Source of the DNA: Bacillus sp. AFS073361 | GTDB taxonomy: Bacteria; Bacillota; Bacilli; Bacillales; Cytobacillaceae | Direction: 5' to 3' | DNA length: 64,000 nucleotides | NCBI RefSeq assembly: GCF_002567005.1 | Contig: NZ_NUZU01000010.1 | Span: 863-64,862, forward strand | Shown: positions 40,980 through 49,426 of the stretch, in pieces | Numbering within the stretch: the first letter of the stretch is position 1 | Layout of the letters: every line of letters begins with the position of its first letter | Position numbers and translations under genes: made by a program | The notes under the pieces: generated by a model | What the model was told of the DNA's origin: nothing | Seen by the model: the letters and a program-made list of their open reading frames with translations, nothing else | Databases searched by the model: none

Positions 40980-41646
40980 ATTGAATGATTTAACAGACAA
41001 AAAGTTTGGTAGGTTGTCTGTGCTATCAAGAGCAGGGACCAACAAATCTAAAAAACCCATTTGGGAGTGTCTTTGTGACTGTGGCAACGTAACAATTGTT
41101 GTAGGTGCTGAATTAGTAAAAGGCACTACAAAGTCTTGCGGTTGTTTAAGAAAAGAAGTGACTGCTCAGCGTACACAAACACACGGAATGCGAAAGACTA
41201 GATTCTATGAAATTTGGTATGCCATGAAGAAGAGATGTAGAGATGAACACAATATCAGTTACCAATACTACGGCGGACGAGGAATACGCGTATGTGATAG
41301 ATGGGGAAGCTTCGAGAATTTTAAAGCGGATATGTATGCGGCTTACCTAGATCACTCAGAAAAGCACGGAGAAAAACAAACTACGGTAGACAGAATAGAC
41401 AACAACAAAGACTACACCCCAGAAAATACACGTTGGGCAACTTACACGATTCAAAATCGAAACACACGCATCAGAAGTGATAATAAGACTGGTTACAAAG
41501 GCGTTTATAAGCGCTACGAAGGTGGAGGATACACTGCGCACATCAGAGTAAACAACGAGCAAATTTACCTTGGAACTTTTGATAATATCGAAAACGCAAT
41601 CGAGGCGAGGATAGACGCAGAAAAAACATATTGGGAGGCGATTTAA
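40972..41646 (+). CDS. Homing-endonuclease-like protein with AP2 domain
   Basis: 224 residues. N-terminal zinc module (CLCDCGNVTIVVGAEL, CGC), THGMRKTRFYEIWYAMKKRC, the degenerate HNH core VDRIDNNKDYTPENTRWATY and a C-terminal AP2 domain (GYKGVYKRYEGGGYTAHIRV, then YLGTFDNIENAIEA). Paralogue of 37498 in its first half and like 13255 in its AP2 half, so domains have been shuffled among these mobile genes. ATG follows AGAGGTGTCC. More AT-rich than neighbours. Confidence 0.78.
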   Translation: MPKLNDLTDKKFGRLSVLSRAGTNKSKKPIWECLCDCGNVTIVVGAELVKGTTKSCGCLRKEVTAQRTQTHGMRKTRFYEIWYAMKKRCRDEHNISYQYYGGRGIRVCDRWGSFENFKADMYAAYLDHSEKHGEKQTTVDRIDNNKDYTPENTRWATYTIQNRNTRIRSDNKTGYKGVYKRYEGGGYTAHIRVNNEQIYLGTFDNIENAIEARIDAEKTYWEAI

Positions 41647-43073
41647 TGACGTTCAACTACGTATCATTATTCAGCGGCATCGGAGGATTTGAGCAGGCGC
41701 TAAACAGACTCGGAGGCAGTTGCGTAATGGCGTCCGAAATTGATAAATACGCCAATCAAGCCTACGAGGTTCTTTACGGACACTCAACGGTCGGCGACGT
41801 AACCAAAGTCGCAGCTGAAGACGTTCCGGATCACGACTTATTGGTCGGAGGATTTCCGTGCCAGGCGTTCTCAGTCGCTGGAAAAAGATTAGGCTTCGAG
41901 GAGGCTCGCGGAACACTATTCTTCGAGATTGCAAGAATTGCGAAGGTTAAGCAGCCGAAAGCGATGATGCTCGAAAATGTGAAGGGACTCGTTGGGCATG
42001 ACGGGGGCAAGACGCTAGACACGATCATCCAAACGCTGGACGAAATCGGCTATACCGTTGATTTCGAGGTAATGAATTCGAAGTATTTCGGAGTGCCCCA
42101 GAATCGCGAACGTATCTTTATCGTAGCTGTCCGCAATGACCTGATCGAGCCAAGCGAATGGAACGTCGGCAAACGTTCTGATGTAGTGGCGAAAGGTAAG
42201 CGTAGGATTGCGGGACTGGGTGTTAAGACGTTTAACTTCGACTTTCCAGCGCAAAACGAAGTAACTGTTAGGTTGCGTAACATCCTCGAAAATGACGTTG
42301 ATGAGAAGTTTTATTTGAGCGAGGAAAAGACGGCTAGTCTGATTACACAACTTGAAAACGGGATTGCTGTAAAAGAAGCTACTAAGCAAGGGTACGCAGT
42401 GGCGGAAGAAGGGGACGCAGTTAATTTTCAGTTTCCGGACAGCCAAACACGCAGAGGTCGAGTCGGCAAGCAAATCGCACAAACGTTAGAAGCAAGCGGA
42501 ATAAATCAGGGCGTAGTCGAACCGCAAATGCTCGGACATATCGACCTAAAAGGTCATGACGCAATCAAGCGTGTATATGATCCGCAAGGTGTTTCACCAA
42601 CACTGACGACAATGGGTGGAGGTCATCGCGAACCTAAAATCGCAGTACAAATGAACCGCCACGAAATTAATAAAGAGACAGACATAGCGCACTGTCTAAT
42701 GGCTCGTGATTATAAGGGATTCGGCAACCAAGATATGACAGGTATTATCGAAGAGGTACGCCCAGTCCTAACGCCAGACCGATTAGAAAAACGTCAAAAC
42801 GGACGCAGATTTAAGGAGGACGACGAGGAATCATTCACACTGACAGCTCAAGACAAACACGGAGTAGCGATCGGAAACCCACCGAAATACCGCATACGCA
42901 AGCTTACACCGCGCGAATGCTTCCGCCTTCAAGGATTTCCGGATTCAGAGTTCGATAAGCTGACGGCAAACGGCATATCAAACTCGCAGCTTTACAAGAT
43001 GGCCGGTAACGCGGTGACTGTAAACGTAATAAGTGCGTTAGGCAGGCGCTTATTACCTTACATCGCGGACTAA
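41646..43073 (+). CDS. DNA cytosine-5 methyltransferase
   Basis: A 475-residue C5-methyltransferase. Motif I VSLFSGIGGFEQAL, motif IV GGFPCQAFSVAGKR with the catalytic Cys, motif VI LENVKGLVGHD, motif VIII region QNRERIFIVAVR, and motifs IX-X RECFRLQGFPDSEF and NAVTVNVI. A long target-recognition region (about residues 200-390) with DARPIN-like repeats absent suggests one or two targets. ATG at 41646 follows GGGAGGCG; an in-frame start at 41631 precedes the ribosome binding site. Protects phage DNA from restriction. Confidence 0.95.
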   Translation: MTFNYVSLFSGIGGFEQALNRLGGSCVMASEIDKYANQAYEVLYGHSTVGDVTKVAAEDVPDHDLLVGGFPCQAFSVAGKRLGFEEARGTLFFEIARIAKVKQPKAMMLENVKGLVGHDGGKTLDTIIQTLDEIGYTVDFEVMNSKYFGVPQNRERIFIVAVRNDLIEPSEWNVGKRSDVVAKGKRRIAGLGVKTFNFDFPAQNEVTVRLRNILENDVDEKFYLSEEKTASLITQLENGIAVKEATKQGYAVAEEGDAVNFQFPDSQTRRGRVGKQIAQTLEASGINQGVVEPQMLGHIDLKGHDAIKRVYDPQGVSPTLTTMGGGHREPKIAVQMNRHEINKETDIAHCLMARDYKGFGNQDMTGIIEEVRPVLTPDRLEKRQNGRRFKEDDEESFTLTAQDKHGVAIGNPPKYRIRKLTPRECFRLQGFPDSEFDKLTANGISNSQLYKMAGNAVTVNVISALGRRLLPYIAD

Positions 43074-43424
43074 CTGAAACGAATGCCAGAACACGCTGCC
43101 CTCGTCGATCTTTCCGACATACTCAAATTTAAGCGGAAGGTCGGCGTCCGCCAGCGCCAATTTACTAACGACTAGCTTTCCGGCAGCAACACCGAGATAC
43201 CCGCGTTTGTCAGGGCGCACGACTGAGGCGTTGGGAATCTTCGCAAGCTCTTGCTTAACGACACCGACACGCTTGTTTTCTACATCAACGCTAATAACGA
43301 CGGGTGTAAATGTGGTCAACGCAAGTTCTTGGCGCATGGTCGCAGACAGGCGGATGCGGTGCTGCTTATCGATTGTTAGTGACTTACCGCTTTGGCGAGC
43401 GAGTTGTAACGGCTCGAAGGGCAT
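43053..43424 (-). CDS. Minus-strand protein, AbrB-like in part
   Basis: 123 residues. SLTIDKQHRIRLSATMRQEL near the N-terminus resembles the AbrB/SpoVT swapped-hairpin DNA-binding motif; the rest is unrecognised. ATG at 43424 follows AAAGGACG on the minus strand, and a good sigma-A promoter lies upstream. It overlaps the last 21 bases of the cytosine methyltransferase. A gene facing the operon with a host-type promoter suggests expression in the lysogen. Confidence 0.75.
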   Translation of the reverse strand: MPFEPLQLARQSGKSLTIDKQHRIRLSATMRQELALTTFTPVVISVDVENKRVGVVKQELAKIPNASVVRPDKRGYLGVAAGKLVVSKLALADADLPLKFEYVGKIDEGSVFWHSFQLVRDVR

Positions 43425-43458
43425 ATATAACACGTCCTTTATCGGTTTTATTAACGCA

Positions 43459-43487
43459 ATTATAACGAATAAGCACGAAATTAGCAA
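43459..43487 (-). promoter_or_regulatory. Sigma-A promoter for the 43053-43424 gene
   Basis: On the minus strand, TTGCTA and a perfect TATAAT are separated by exactly 17 bases, 35 bases before the ATG at 43424. Confidence 0.8.
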
Positions 43488-43539
43488 GTTAGATTAAACG
43501 GACTAACTACGACATATTTAGACGAAAGGGGCGAACCGG

Positions 43540-45099
43540 ATGTTTAACGAGGACTTTTACCCGACGCCTGACGAATTAATTGAGGAATTATTATCTATGA
43601 GTATAGGCGATAACTTACCGAAAATAAAAGGCATAAGCCGATTTACATTACGAGGTCGCGTTTTAGAGCCATCAGCTGGTAAAGGAAATATCGTTAAGTA
43701 TATACGAGAAAAAGGTCGTTCAATAAAGGTAGATACCGTTGAAAACGATCCCGAACTCGCTAGTTTCTTAGTAGGAGCCGGTCACAACGTTGTTTGGTCG
43801 GACTTCCTTACCTTCGAAACCTTCCGAGAATACGAGGCTATCGTCATGAATCCTCCTTTTAGTGCTTGCGATAAACACCTATTACACGCTATCAGTATTG
43901 CCAACAAGCAAATCACGAAAGATTGTGAAATATACGCAATTATCAACGCCGAAACGATTAAAAACCCGTTCAATACGACTCGTAAAGAGTTGGCGCGATT
44001 GCTCGCCTTACACGGTGCCAGAATAAAGTTCGTTAGCAACGCTTTTAGTGGTGCAGAACGTAAGACGGATGTTGAGGTAGCGCTCATTTATGTCAAAGTT
44101 AATCGGAATAACGCTAGTGAGGATTTATATAGGAGAACCGTTGACGCTGTAAGAGGAGATCAGAAGGAGCAATCATCAGAAATATCTAGCGCGTTAAGTA
44201 CGTATGTAAAGCACCAAGAAGTGCAGGAACGCCTAGATGATATTACTCGATTAACTTACGAATACGATCAAGCTGTCAGGTTAATCCGCGAAGCGTATGA
44301 AATAGACAAGCGCAGGACGGACTTCATAAGTTATATTTCAAATTTAAACGGTGGAAAACTGCACGTACCAAGCGATACTATCGCGAGAGACTATGAGGAA
44401 GATTTACAAAGGTTGCGGTCGACATATTGGCAGTTAATACTGCAAACAGACAAATTTATGAAGATGTTAACGACGGAAGCACGTGAAAAATTAACCCGAC
44501 AACTAAACTCGGCTTCGGAATTAGAAATAAATTCAACGAATATTTACATGCTTTTGCACGCCATCATGGCGAACTCTAACGAAATGTTAATAAGTAGTGT
44601 TGTTAGCATGTTCGAAAAAATAACGTCATATAGTCGTAGGGAATTTTCGACGAATATCCATTACTACAACGGGTGGAATACGAACGAGGCGTACAAGATC
44701 GGCAAGAAAGTAATTTACCCGTTTTTCACTAGTTTCGGAGATTGGGATATGGGATCGCGAGGCAATAGTTTTAATAGCGTGGATTATCGGATAAAAGGTT
44801 TTATTTTCGACTTATTAAAAGCGTTTGAGCCGTTTAGAGACGTAAGTTACGAATTTGACGTAATTGGGAAAGGCGAATTTAGTAACGATATTCTACGTTT
44901 CAAGATTTTCATGAAAGGAACGGTTCATGTTTGGTTTAAGGACTTAGATTCGTTAAACAAGATTAACTACGTATGCGGACGTAAGTTTAACTGGCTTCCG
45001 ACGGATGAAGAAATTAAAACGGACGAAAAAGCGCGAGAGTATATCGTTAAAGAGTTCGGAGAAGAATCGTTATCTATTAAGTTATTGGAGGCGAATTAA
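43540..45099 (+). CDS. N6-adenine-type methyltransferase with DUF4942
   Basis: 519 residues. The N-terminal SAM fold has VLEPSAGKGNIVKYIREKG (motif I, about residue 46) and IVMNPPFSACDKHLL (motif IV NPPF, about residue 103). The C-terminal 300 residues match DUF4942-like sequence (SRREFSTNIHYYNGWNTNEA and on). Usually found in phages and mobile elements, possibly modifying DNA or acting in anti-defence. ATG follows GAAAGGGGCG. Upstream ACTACGACATATTTAG resembles only the second half of the bipartite element. Confidence 0.85.
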   Translation: MFNEDFYPTPDELIEELLSMSIGDNLPKIKGISRFTLRGRVLEPSAGKGNIVKYIREKGRSIKVDTVENDPELASFLVGAGHNVVWSDFLTFETFREYEAIVMNPPFSACDKHLLHAISIANKQITKDCEIYAIINAETIKNPFNTTRKELARLLALHGARIKFVSNAFSGAERKTDVEVALIYVKVNRNNASEDLYRRTVDAVRGDQKEQSSEISSALSTYVKHQEVQERLDDITRLTYEYDQAVRLIREAYEIDKRRTDFISYISNLNGGKLHVPSDTIARDYEEDLQRLRSTYWQLILQTDKFMKMLTTEAREKLTRQLNSASELEINSTNIYMLLHAIMANSNEMLISSVVSMFEKITSYSRREFSTNIHYYNGWNTNEAYKIGKKVIYPFFTSFGDWDMGSRGNSFNSVDYRIKGFIFDLLKAFEPFRDVSYEFDVIGKGEFSNDILRFKIFMKGTVHVWFKDLDSLNKINYVCGRKFNWLPTDEEIKTDEKAREYIVKEFGEESLSIKLLEAN

Positions 45100-45488
45100 T
45101 GGGCCACGTAAAAATCGATTTATCGCAGAAAGAACGCAGCCTCGAAGCGAAGTATCCAGCGCTCGACAATCCGGCCGGCCTCCGCATCTTATTATCCGAC
45201 TACCACGCGTTGATAAATAGGCAATATCAAGGCGACTATGATGCGGTAGTCCTGCTCGCTGACCTACGTAAAGCGGTTCAATTAGCGGGGCTCACCGCCC
45301 GGCAATCCGAGGCTCTCCACCTGGTTTACGAGGAGGATTTGACGCAGGAAGAGGCGGGGCGACGGATGGGTGGACTCGCAAGAGATGCGGTTAATCACTT
45401 ACTCGATCGGGCCATCGAAAGCATATCGGACATCTATTATTACTGGAGTCATCACGGAGAGGGGTACGTAATTAATGGCGGATTATAA
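45099..45488 (+). CDS. Sigma-70 region 4-like late regulator
   Basis: 129 residues with a C-terminal helix-turn-helix: LTARQSEALHLVYEEDLTQE then EAGRRMGGLARDAVNHLLDR, like sigma region 4 and ArpU/late regulator proteins of Bacillus phages. It is a second possible partner for phage-specific promoters, besides the factor at 21751. The start overlaps the methyltransferase stop. Confidence 0.75.
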   Translation: MGHVKIDLSQKERSLEAKYPALDNPAGLRILLSDYHALINRQYQGDYDAVVLLADLRKAVQLAGLTARQSEALHLVYEEDLTQEEAGRRMGGLARDAVNHLLDRAIESISDIYYYWSHHGEGYVINGGL

Positions 45489-45945
45489 AGCGAAATTACA
45501 CGAATCAATAACTGAGTTACAGCAGGCGATTAAACGCGGTGAGATGCCGCGGGAGGTTCGCTTGGGGAAGATTGAGGAATTGGCGGAGAGGTACTTCGCT
45601 AAAACTGGCGAAATGCCCGACGCTGTGACACTCGAAAGAATGTCCGATTTATGTCTATTCGAAGAATTATCGGATACACATCCGGATAAGGTTACCCGAA
45701 CAGAGTATCCGTTCTTTAGCGAAACACAATTCGAGGAGCGCCGGAAGGCTGAGGTATCGTTTAAGCTATCGGAAGAGCACGGCGTTGACGGACGGAATCA
45801 TAAACCGCCTACCAGGCGCGAGCGTACTAATCGAGAAATTAAACTCATGGATAAGCACGCTAGAATTCGGAATAAAGAGCGCAAACAACGATATCACGAA
45901 TTTACGAAAGTGCAGCCGGTGGTTGTGCGAAAAATAGGACTTTAG
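45475..45945 (+). CDS. Phage protein of unknown function
   Basis: 156 residues, helical and strongly charged, with a basic C-terminus (ERKQRYHEFTKVQPVVVRKI). Not recognised. ATG follows AGAGGGG and overlaps the previous gene by 14 bases. It is the last gene before a 318-base gene-free region. Confidence 0.65.
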   Translation: MADYKAKLHESITELQQAIKRGEMPREVRLGKIEELAERYFAKTGEMPDAVTLERMSDLCLFEELSDTHPDKVTRTEYPFFSETQFEERRKAEVSFKLSEEHGVDGRNHKPPTRRERTNREIKLMDKHARIRNKERKQRYHEFTKVQPVVVRKIGL

Positions 45946-45983
45946 TCTACCTCCATTTTTATCGATTTCACGGCCTTATATAT

Positions 45984-46176
45984 GAGGAGAACTTTTTGCG
46001 GAAAAGACGTGGACTTTTCTCCTCTTTTACGGTCTTTATAGTGAAGGACTCCATAAAAAGAACTGTTTTGTGTCCTATTATATGAGAGGGTATAAAAATG
46101 AGTCTTTAGAACTACTGTACTTTTATGCCCTTAGTTGTCTATACGTTATGAAGAAGTATTTTTAGAAAAACGTATA
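45984..46176 (+). other. Array of four hairpins in a 318-base intergenic region
   Basis: Four stems follow in a row. GAGGAGAA/TTCTCCTC at 45984-46024 is followed by TTTT and competes with GAAAAG/CTTTTC inside it. AGGAC/GTCCT spans 46045-46076. GGGTATAAAA/TTTTATGCCC spans 46088-46130. TATACGTT/AACGTATA spans 46140-46176. Related sequences of the type TATACGTTATGA or TTATATGAGAG precede several of them. No gene is present. It may be an attenuator array or small RNAs. Confidence 0.6.
46133..46152. repeat. 20-bp direct repeat, left copy
   Basis: AGTTGTCTATACGTTATGAA, identical to 48468-48487. The two copies enclose a 2.3-kb segment with three small genes, a zinc-binding protein and a plasmid-like Rep gene. 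Confidence 0.9.
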
Positions 46177-46263
46177 CTTTTAGGCTGTTTTGTGGCTATA
46201 CGTTATGAGGGCGATCATTTTGACGTCCTAGACGAAAATTGCGTACTAAGGAGGATTTAAAAA

Positions 46264-46593
46264 ATGAGTTTTAATACAGTTTTTAAGGAGTACGGTGACG
46301 TAATTAACTTTCTTAAAAATCATGACAACCCCGCTTGCTTTACTGTTAATTACAGACCCAAAGAAGATGATTATGAATTATGGATTGGTAATCAACCTTA
46401 TGAAAATTACGAAAAAATGATTGAGGAATTAGAAACCGAATTAGTTAAAGCAGATATAGACAAGGCAGGGTATATCACACAAATTGAACTATTAGAAGAA
46501 CAAGCTGAAAAGTATCAACGGCTTAGAAATAAAATACTTGAACAAACCATTCAAAAGAACCATGAAGCATTAAAGAAATTAGCAGATAGTTAA
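46264..46593 (+). CDS. Small AT-rich phage protein
   Basis: 109 residues. N-terminal mixed domain (CFTVNYRPKEDDYELWIGNQ), then a coiled coil (residues 55-109). ATG follows AAGGAGG. Codon use is clearly more AT-rich than in surrounding phage genes, suggesting a separate origin. Not recognised. Confidence 0.65.
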   Translation: MSFNTVFKEYGDVINFLKNHDNPACFTVNYRPKEDDYELWIGNQPYENYEKMIEELETELVKADIDKAGYITQIELLEEQAEKYQRLRNKILEQTIQKNHEALKKLADS

Positions 46594-46624
46594 TGAACTA
46601 TACGAAGAAAGGAGATTGTGAAAA

Positions 46625-46759
46625 TTGAAATACAGTGATTACCTTGAACTAAAAAGAATGGTACTCAATGATGAAACAACCGTAAATTATGTGATGGAAT
46701 ATTTGAAAATCCCTTACATTGTAGCACGTTGTTTAGTTAAGGATTGGAAGGAGGTTTGA
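46625..46759 (+). CDS. Small AT-rich phage protein
   Basis: 44 residues, MKYSDYLELKRMVLNDETTV at the start. TTG start with AAGGAGATTGTG upstream. Its 3' end carries the ribosome binding site of the next gene (AAGGAGG). Not recognised. Confidence 0.55.
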   Translation: MKYSDYLELKRMVLNDETTVNYVMEYLKIPYIVARCLVKDWKEV

Positions 46760-46762
46760 AAA

Positions 46763-46885
46763 ATGACTGGTAAAGAAATTGCTAACCTAATTTATGAATG
46801 GGCTGAGAAAAAGAATATTCACCCTGATGATTTTGACGCATTATTTGTACCTGAGTTATTAGAAAAACTCGAAGAAGATAAGTGA
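46763..46885 (+). CDS. Small acidic phage protein
   Basis: 40 residues, MTGKEIANLIYEWAEKKNIH at the start, an acidic helical protein. ATG follows AAGGAGG. The sequence TGAACTATACGA follows its stop and also the stop of the gene at 46264, so the small genes share a flanking repeat. Confidence 0.55.
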   Translation: MTGKEIANLIYEWAEKKNIHPDDFDALFVPELLEKLEEDK

Positions 46886-46912
46886 ACTATACGAGTAAAT
46901 TATGAATCTTTA

Positions 46913-46937
46913 ACGCTCGCTTCGGCGGGCTTTTTTA
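46913..46937 (+). terminator. Terminator after the small-gene group
   Basis: GCTCGC-TTCG-GCGGGC hairpin followed by six T residues. Confidence 0.9.
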
Positions 46938-46957
46938 ATTAAAAGGGAGATGGGAAA

Positions 46958-47194
46958 ATGGAAAATCAAAAGCGATTTATCTGTGGAACGTGTAACGAGT
47001 TAATGGAGCTTAAATACGACGATTATTATTTGGAACATCGAGGAGAAATCGAACTAGTTACCGATGTACCTCAACATATTTGCCACACTTGCGAGGTTAT
47101 CGCGGTAGCAAACGAAGACATAGCGAAGATGCATCGGATTATTGACCACAACCTCTTTATCGAAAGATTTGGAGGTTATGACGATGAGCAATAG
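46958..47194 (+). CDS. Small zinc-binding protein
   Basis: 78 residues with CGTCNELM near the N-terminus and HICHTCEV in the middle, a likely zinc site. ATG follows AAGGGAGATGGG. It overlaps the start of the Rep-like gene by 11 bases, so the two are probably coupled. Confidence 0.7.
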   Translation: MENQKRFICGTCNELMELKYDDYYLEHRGEIELVTDVPQHICHTCEVIAVANEDIAKMHRIIDHNLFIERFGGYDDEQ

Positions 47195-48116
47195 GAATGC
47201 GGAGCAATTAGCATGGCAACGCCTGGCACCGAAACAAAAGCGCGGATTCATGGCGATAAAAGATAGCGCAACCGTTATTAACGGGGTTGTATACGATAGG
47301 AAAGGAAACGACCAGTCTCATCGCGCTGAGTTAGTCGTTAATACAACGGAAGCACAATACGAATCTCTTCAGGCGATTGATGAAATGACAGCACACGAAG
47401 TAGAAAACGGAAAGTTTGTATTCGCCTTTTTCGAAAGTTGTAAGACGATGTGCGATCAGTACCCGTCACTAACTAAAGCGGACTTAGCGCGTCTTATGTT
47501 TGTCGGAACATATACAGGATACCGTACCGGACGATTGCAGCATGATAACGGACGAGTAATCGATAAGAAGTCGCTCGAAGGGTTAATCGGAATCAGCCGG
47601 AATAAGTTTAGCGAGTTTTATAGAAAGCTAATCAACGAGGATATTCTACAGGAGTATGACGGAGAGATATACGTTAATCCTAGCGTATTTTACCGAGGGT
47701 CAATTAAAGACATCGGATACCAGCTCGATGAATATCGGCACACGCGATTATTCCGAAAGACGGTGCGAGAGTTGTACGAAAAGTATTCCGGACGTAAAAC
47801 GGTTCAACTGGCTATTATCTACGCTGTGTTGCCGTTCTTAAACTTCGATACTAACGTCGTCTGCTTTAATCCGAAGGAATATAACGAAGATGAGTTGCGT
47901 CCTATGAATCTCGAAAACTTGGCGGCATTGTTACATTATAGTGATACGCATAAGCTAAAGCGCGCTCTTGATTCCGTTAAGATTGACGGTCAGCCAGTCT
48001 TTTGGTTGCCGAATAATGCACACGATAAAAGGCAGCGAAGGATCATCGTAAATCCTCGTATCGTGTACGCTGGTAGTGCCGAATCATTGCGTGCGATTAA
48101 GGTTCTGTTCAACTAA
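47184..48116 (+). CDS. Plasmid-like replication initiator (RepL-type)
   Basis: A 310-residue winged-helix protein. The stretch LARLMFVGTYTGYRTGRLQH, then IDKKSLEGLIGISRNKFSEF and GEIYVNPSVFYRG, resembles Firmicute Rep proteins of the RepL/replication helix-turn-helix type. A second wing-like region follows (ALLHYSDTHKLKRALDSVKI). ATG at 47184 follows GGAGGT. Two identical 23-bp repeats start one base after its stop codon, as iterons often do. It may initiate a second, plasmid-like mode of phage replication or be a transcription regulator. Confidence 0.65.
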   Translation: MSNRNAEQLAWQRLAPKQKRGFMAIKDSATVINGVVYDRKGNDQSHRAELVVNTTEAQYESLQAIDEMTAHEVENGKFVFAFFESCKTMCDQYPSLTKADLARLMFVGTYTGYRTGRLQHDNGRVIDKKSLEGLIGISRNKFSEFYRKLINEDILQEYDGEIYVNPSVFYRGSIKDIGYQLDEYRHTRLFRKTVRELYEKYSGRKTVQLAIIYAVLPFLNFDTNVVCFNPKEYNEDELRPMNLENLAALLHYSDTHKLKRALDSVKIDGQPVFWLPNNAHDKRQRRIIVNPRIVYAGSAESLRAIKVLFN

Positions 48117-48248
48117 AAATACACTGCTTTTAGGGTGCAATATTGGCGAAATACACTGCTTTTAGGGTGCATCGTAAATTTAGCGATAAACACGATATAT
48201 GGTGTCTAAATGGCGTTAAATCAACGTTTATAACACTATATGTTGTGT
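48117..48248. repeat. Iteron-like repeats after the Rep gene
   Basis: Two identical 23-bp direct repeats at 48117-48139 and 48149-48171, a 32-base period (about three helical turns). Two related palindromes with ACAC-N8-GTGT follow at 48190-48205 and 48233-48248 in AT-rich DNA. This arrangement is typical of a replication origin. Confidence 0.7.
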
Positions 48249-48467
48249 TTATTGTGGTTGTTGGCTAAATCTATCCCTCTTAATCAGACTAAGACCTTGC
48301 GCCTCATTCGCTAACGCTCATTCGTCGCCACGATTCTTTTCTTATAAAGACCGTCGATAACAATACAATAATGGCAGTGGGACGGCTCGGCCGGCACACA
48401 AGGTTTTGAAGTCGTAAGACTTCTCGTTTATCATTGCGTACATATTTTCGTCAACATTTGCGCTATC

Positions 48468-48487
48468 AGTTGTCTATACGTTATGAA
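48468..48487. repeat. 20-bp direct repeat, right copy
   Basis: Exact copy of 46133-46152. Confidence 0.9.
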
Positions 48488-48569
48488 AGGTAATCCTTCG
48501 TAATGTTCCTTACGTAGATGAATTCGGACTGCTTAACGATAAGCATTGCGCACATATAAGCGCCATACA

Positions 48570-48598
48570 TTACGCACATAATAACGTTGTACTATTAT
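48570..48598 (+). promoter_or_regulatory. Promoter candidate for a structured RNA
   Basis: TTACGC and TATTAT separated by 17 bases in the gene-free region. Transcription would start near 48605 and run into the structured stretch. Confidence 0.45.
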
Positions 48599-48599
48599 A

Positions 48600-49040
48600 T
48601 AGAAGGAACACGGTATTAAACGGAATGGCAGCGGTAAGTTAACGTAAGCAAGGGCGCCTACTATTGCGGTAGGGTGAGGCTGTACTATCGCTAGGCTACC
48701 GAATAGCGCTCCGCATTAGCACGAAGCCACCAGCGGAGACGCCTCGGTCAAACTCACGGGGTTTGCTACGCAAATGGTGGAGCGGTGTCGAATAGTGGCG
48801 GGGCATACCTGGCGTAGCTACTCGGCAGCACGATCGGTACATATTCGCCAGCTCATCCGCCTTTATGCAATAACGACGGGAAATAATACGGCAATCAATC
48901 GTAGCCGCCCACTTAAAAGCCCGCCATATCAACGCTGCATAAAAAGATGCATGGCGTTATGATCTGCGTAATGATAAGGTGTTGATATCACGGCGTTTGT
49001 AACGGACATAATTACGTCAAATCGTTATTTTACGTAATTA
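48600..49040 (+). ncRNA. Candidate large structured RNA
   Basis: No credible gene on either strand. Stems: CTCCGC/GCGGAG (48709-48738), CCACCA/TGGTGG (48727-48780) enclosing TTTGC-TAC-GCAAA (48762-48774), CTGGCG/CGCCAG (48809-48851), AACGC-TGCAT with ATGCA-TG-GCGTT (48931-48958) and a 9-bp TAATTACGT/ACGTAATTA (49009-49040). The first two overlap and cannot all form at once. Strand is assumed from the direction of phage transcription. From 49041 to 49396 I see only AT-rich and short-repeat DNA. Confidence 0.5.
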
Positions 49041-49396
49041 TCTACGTATATTTATACGCCGGTATACATTGGCGGGCAGGTGGCGGTGGGCTAGTCCGTA
49101 CGAACAGTCGTTCGATTGTCCAAATTGCGTTAATTGTGCGAACAATACAAACAATTCTGACAATGTCGAAGGCTGTCGACCCCAAGCCTACCGTTCGACA
49201 AAGCAGAGATAAGAGGTTTCGATTTCTAACCAAATTTTCAAAACCGACCCGTTGTTCTGAATGCCTAACGGAACACATTACGAAGGCGATTTCGCAAGAA
49301 GTCGTCTTTTTAGTGCGCGGATTTTCATTATCACTCCTATTATCTAGTGTATACGTTGTCCGAAACGGCAAACTAGCGCGTCAATATTTATATAAG

Positions 49397-49426
49397 GTGC
49401 GCGATTTCCGATTCTCGTGCGACATA
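49397..49426 (+). promoter_or_regulatory. Bipartite phage element, copy 5
   Basis: GTGCGCGA-N12-GTGCGACATA, 110 bases upstream of the HNH gene that heads the terminase and head operon. Placed to drive late genes. Confidence 0.8.

Noticed and set aside
43507..43520. Seventh bipartite element (TACGACATA before the DUF4942 methyltransferase)
   Set aside because: The upstream TGCGCGA half is missing at the fixed distance, so it is not counted.
11128..45945. Anti-phage defence island, retron or toxin-antitoxin system
   Set aside because: I looked for reverse transcriptase, CD-NTase, TIR, Abi and toxin-antitoxin pairs and found none; the genes fit phage replication, DNA modification and mobile endonucleases.
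48696..48962. Short open frames on both strands over the structured RNA region
   Set aside because: Low-complexity arginine- and cysteine-rich translations with no ribosome binding site; the region is better explained by RNA structure.
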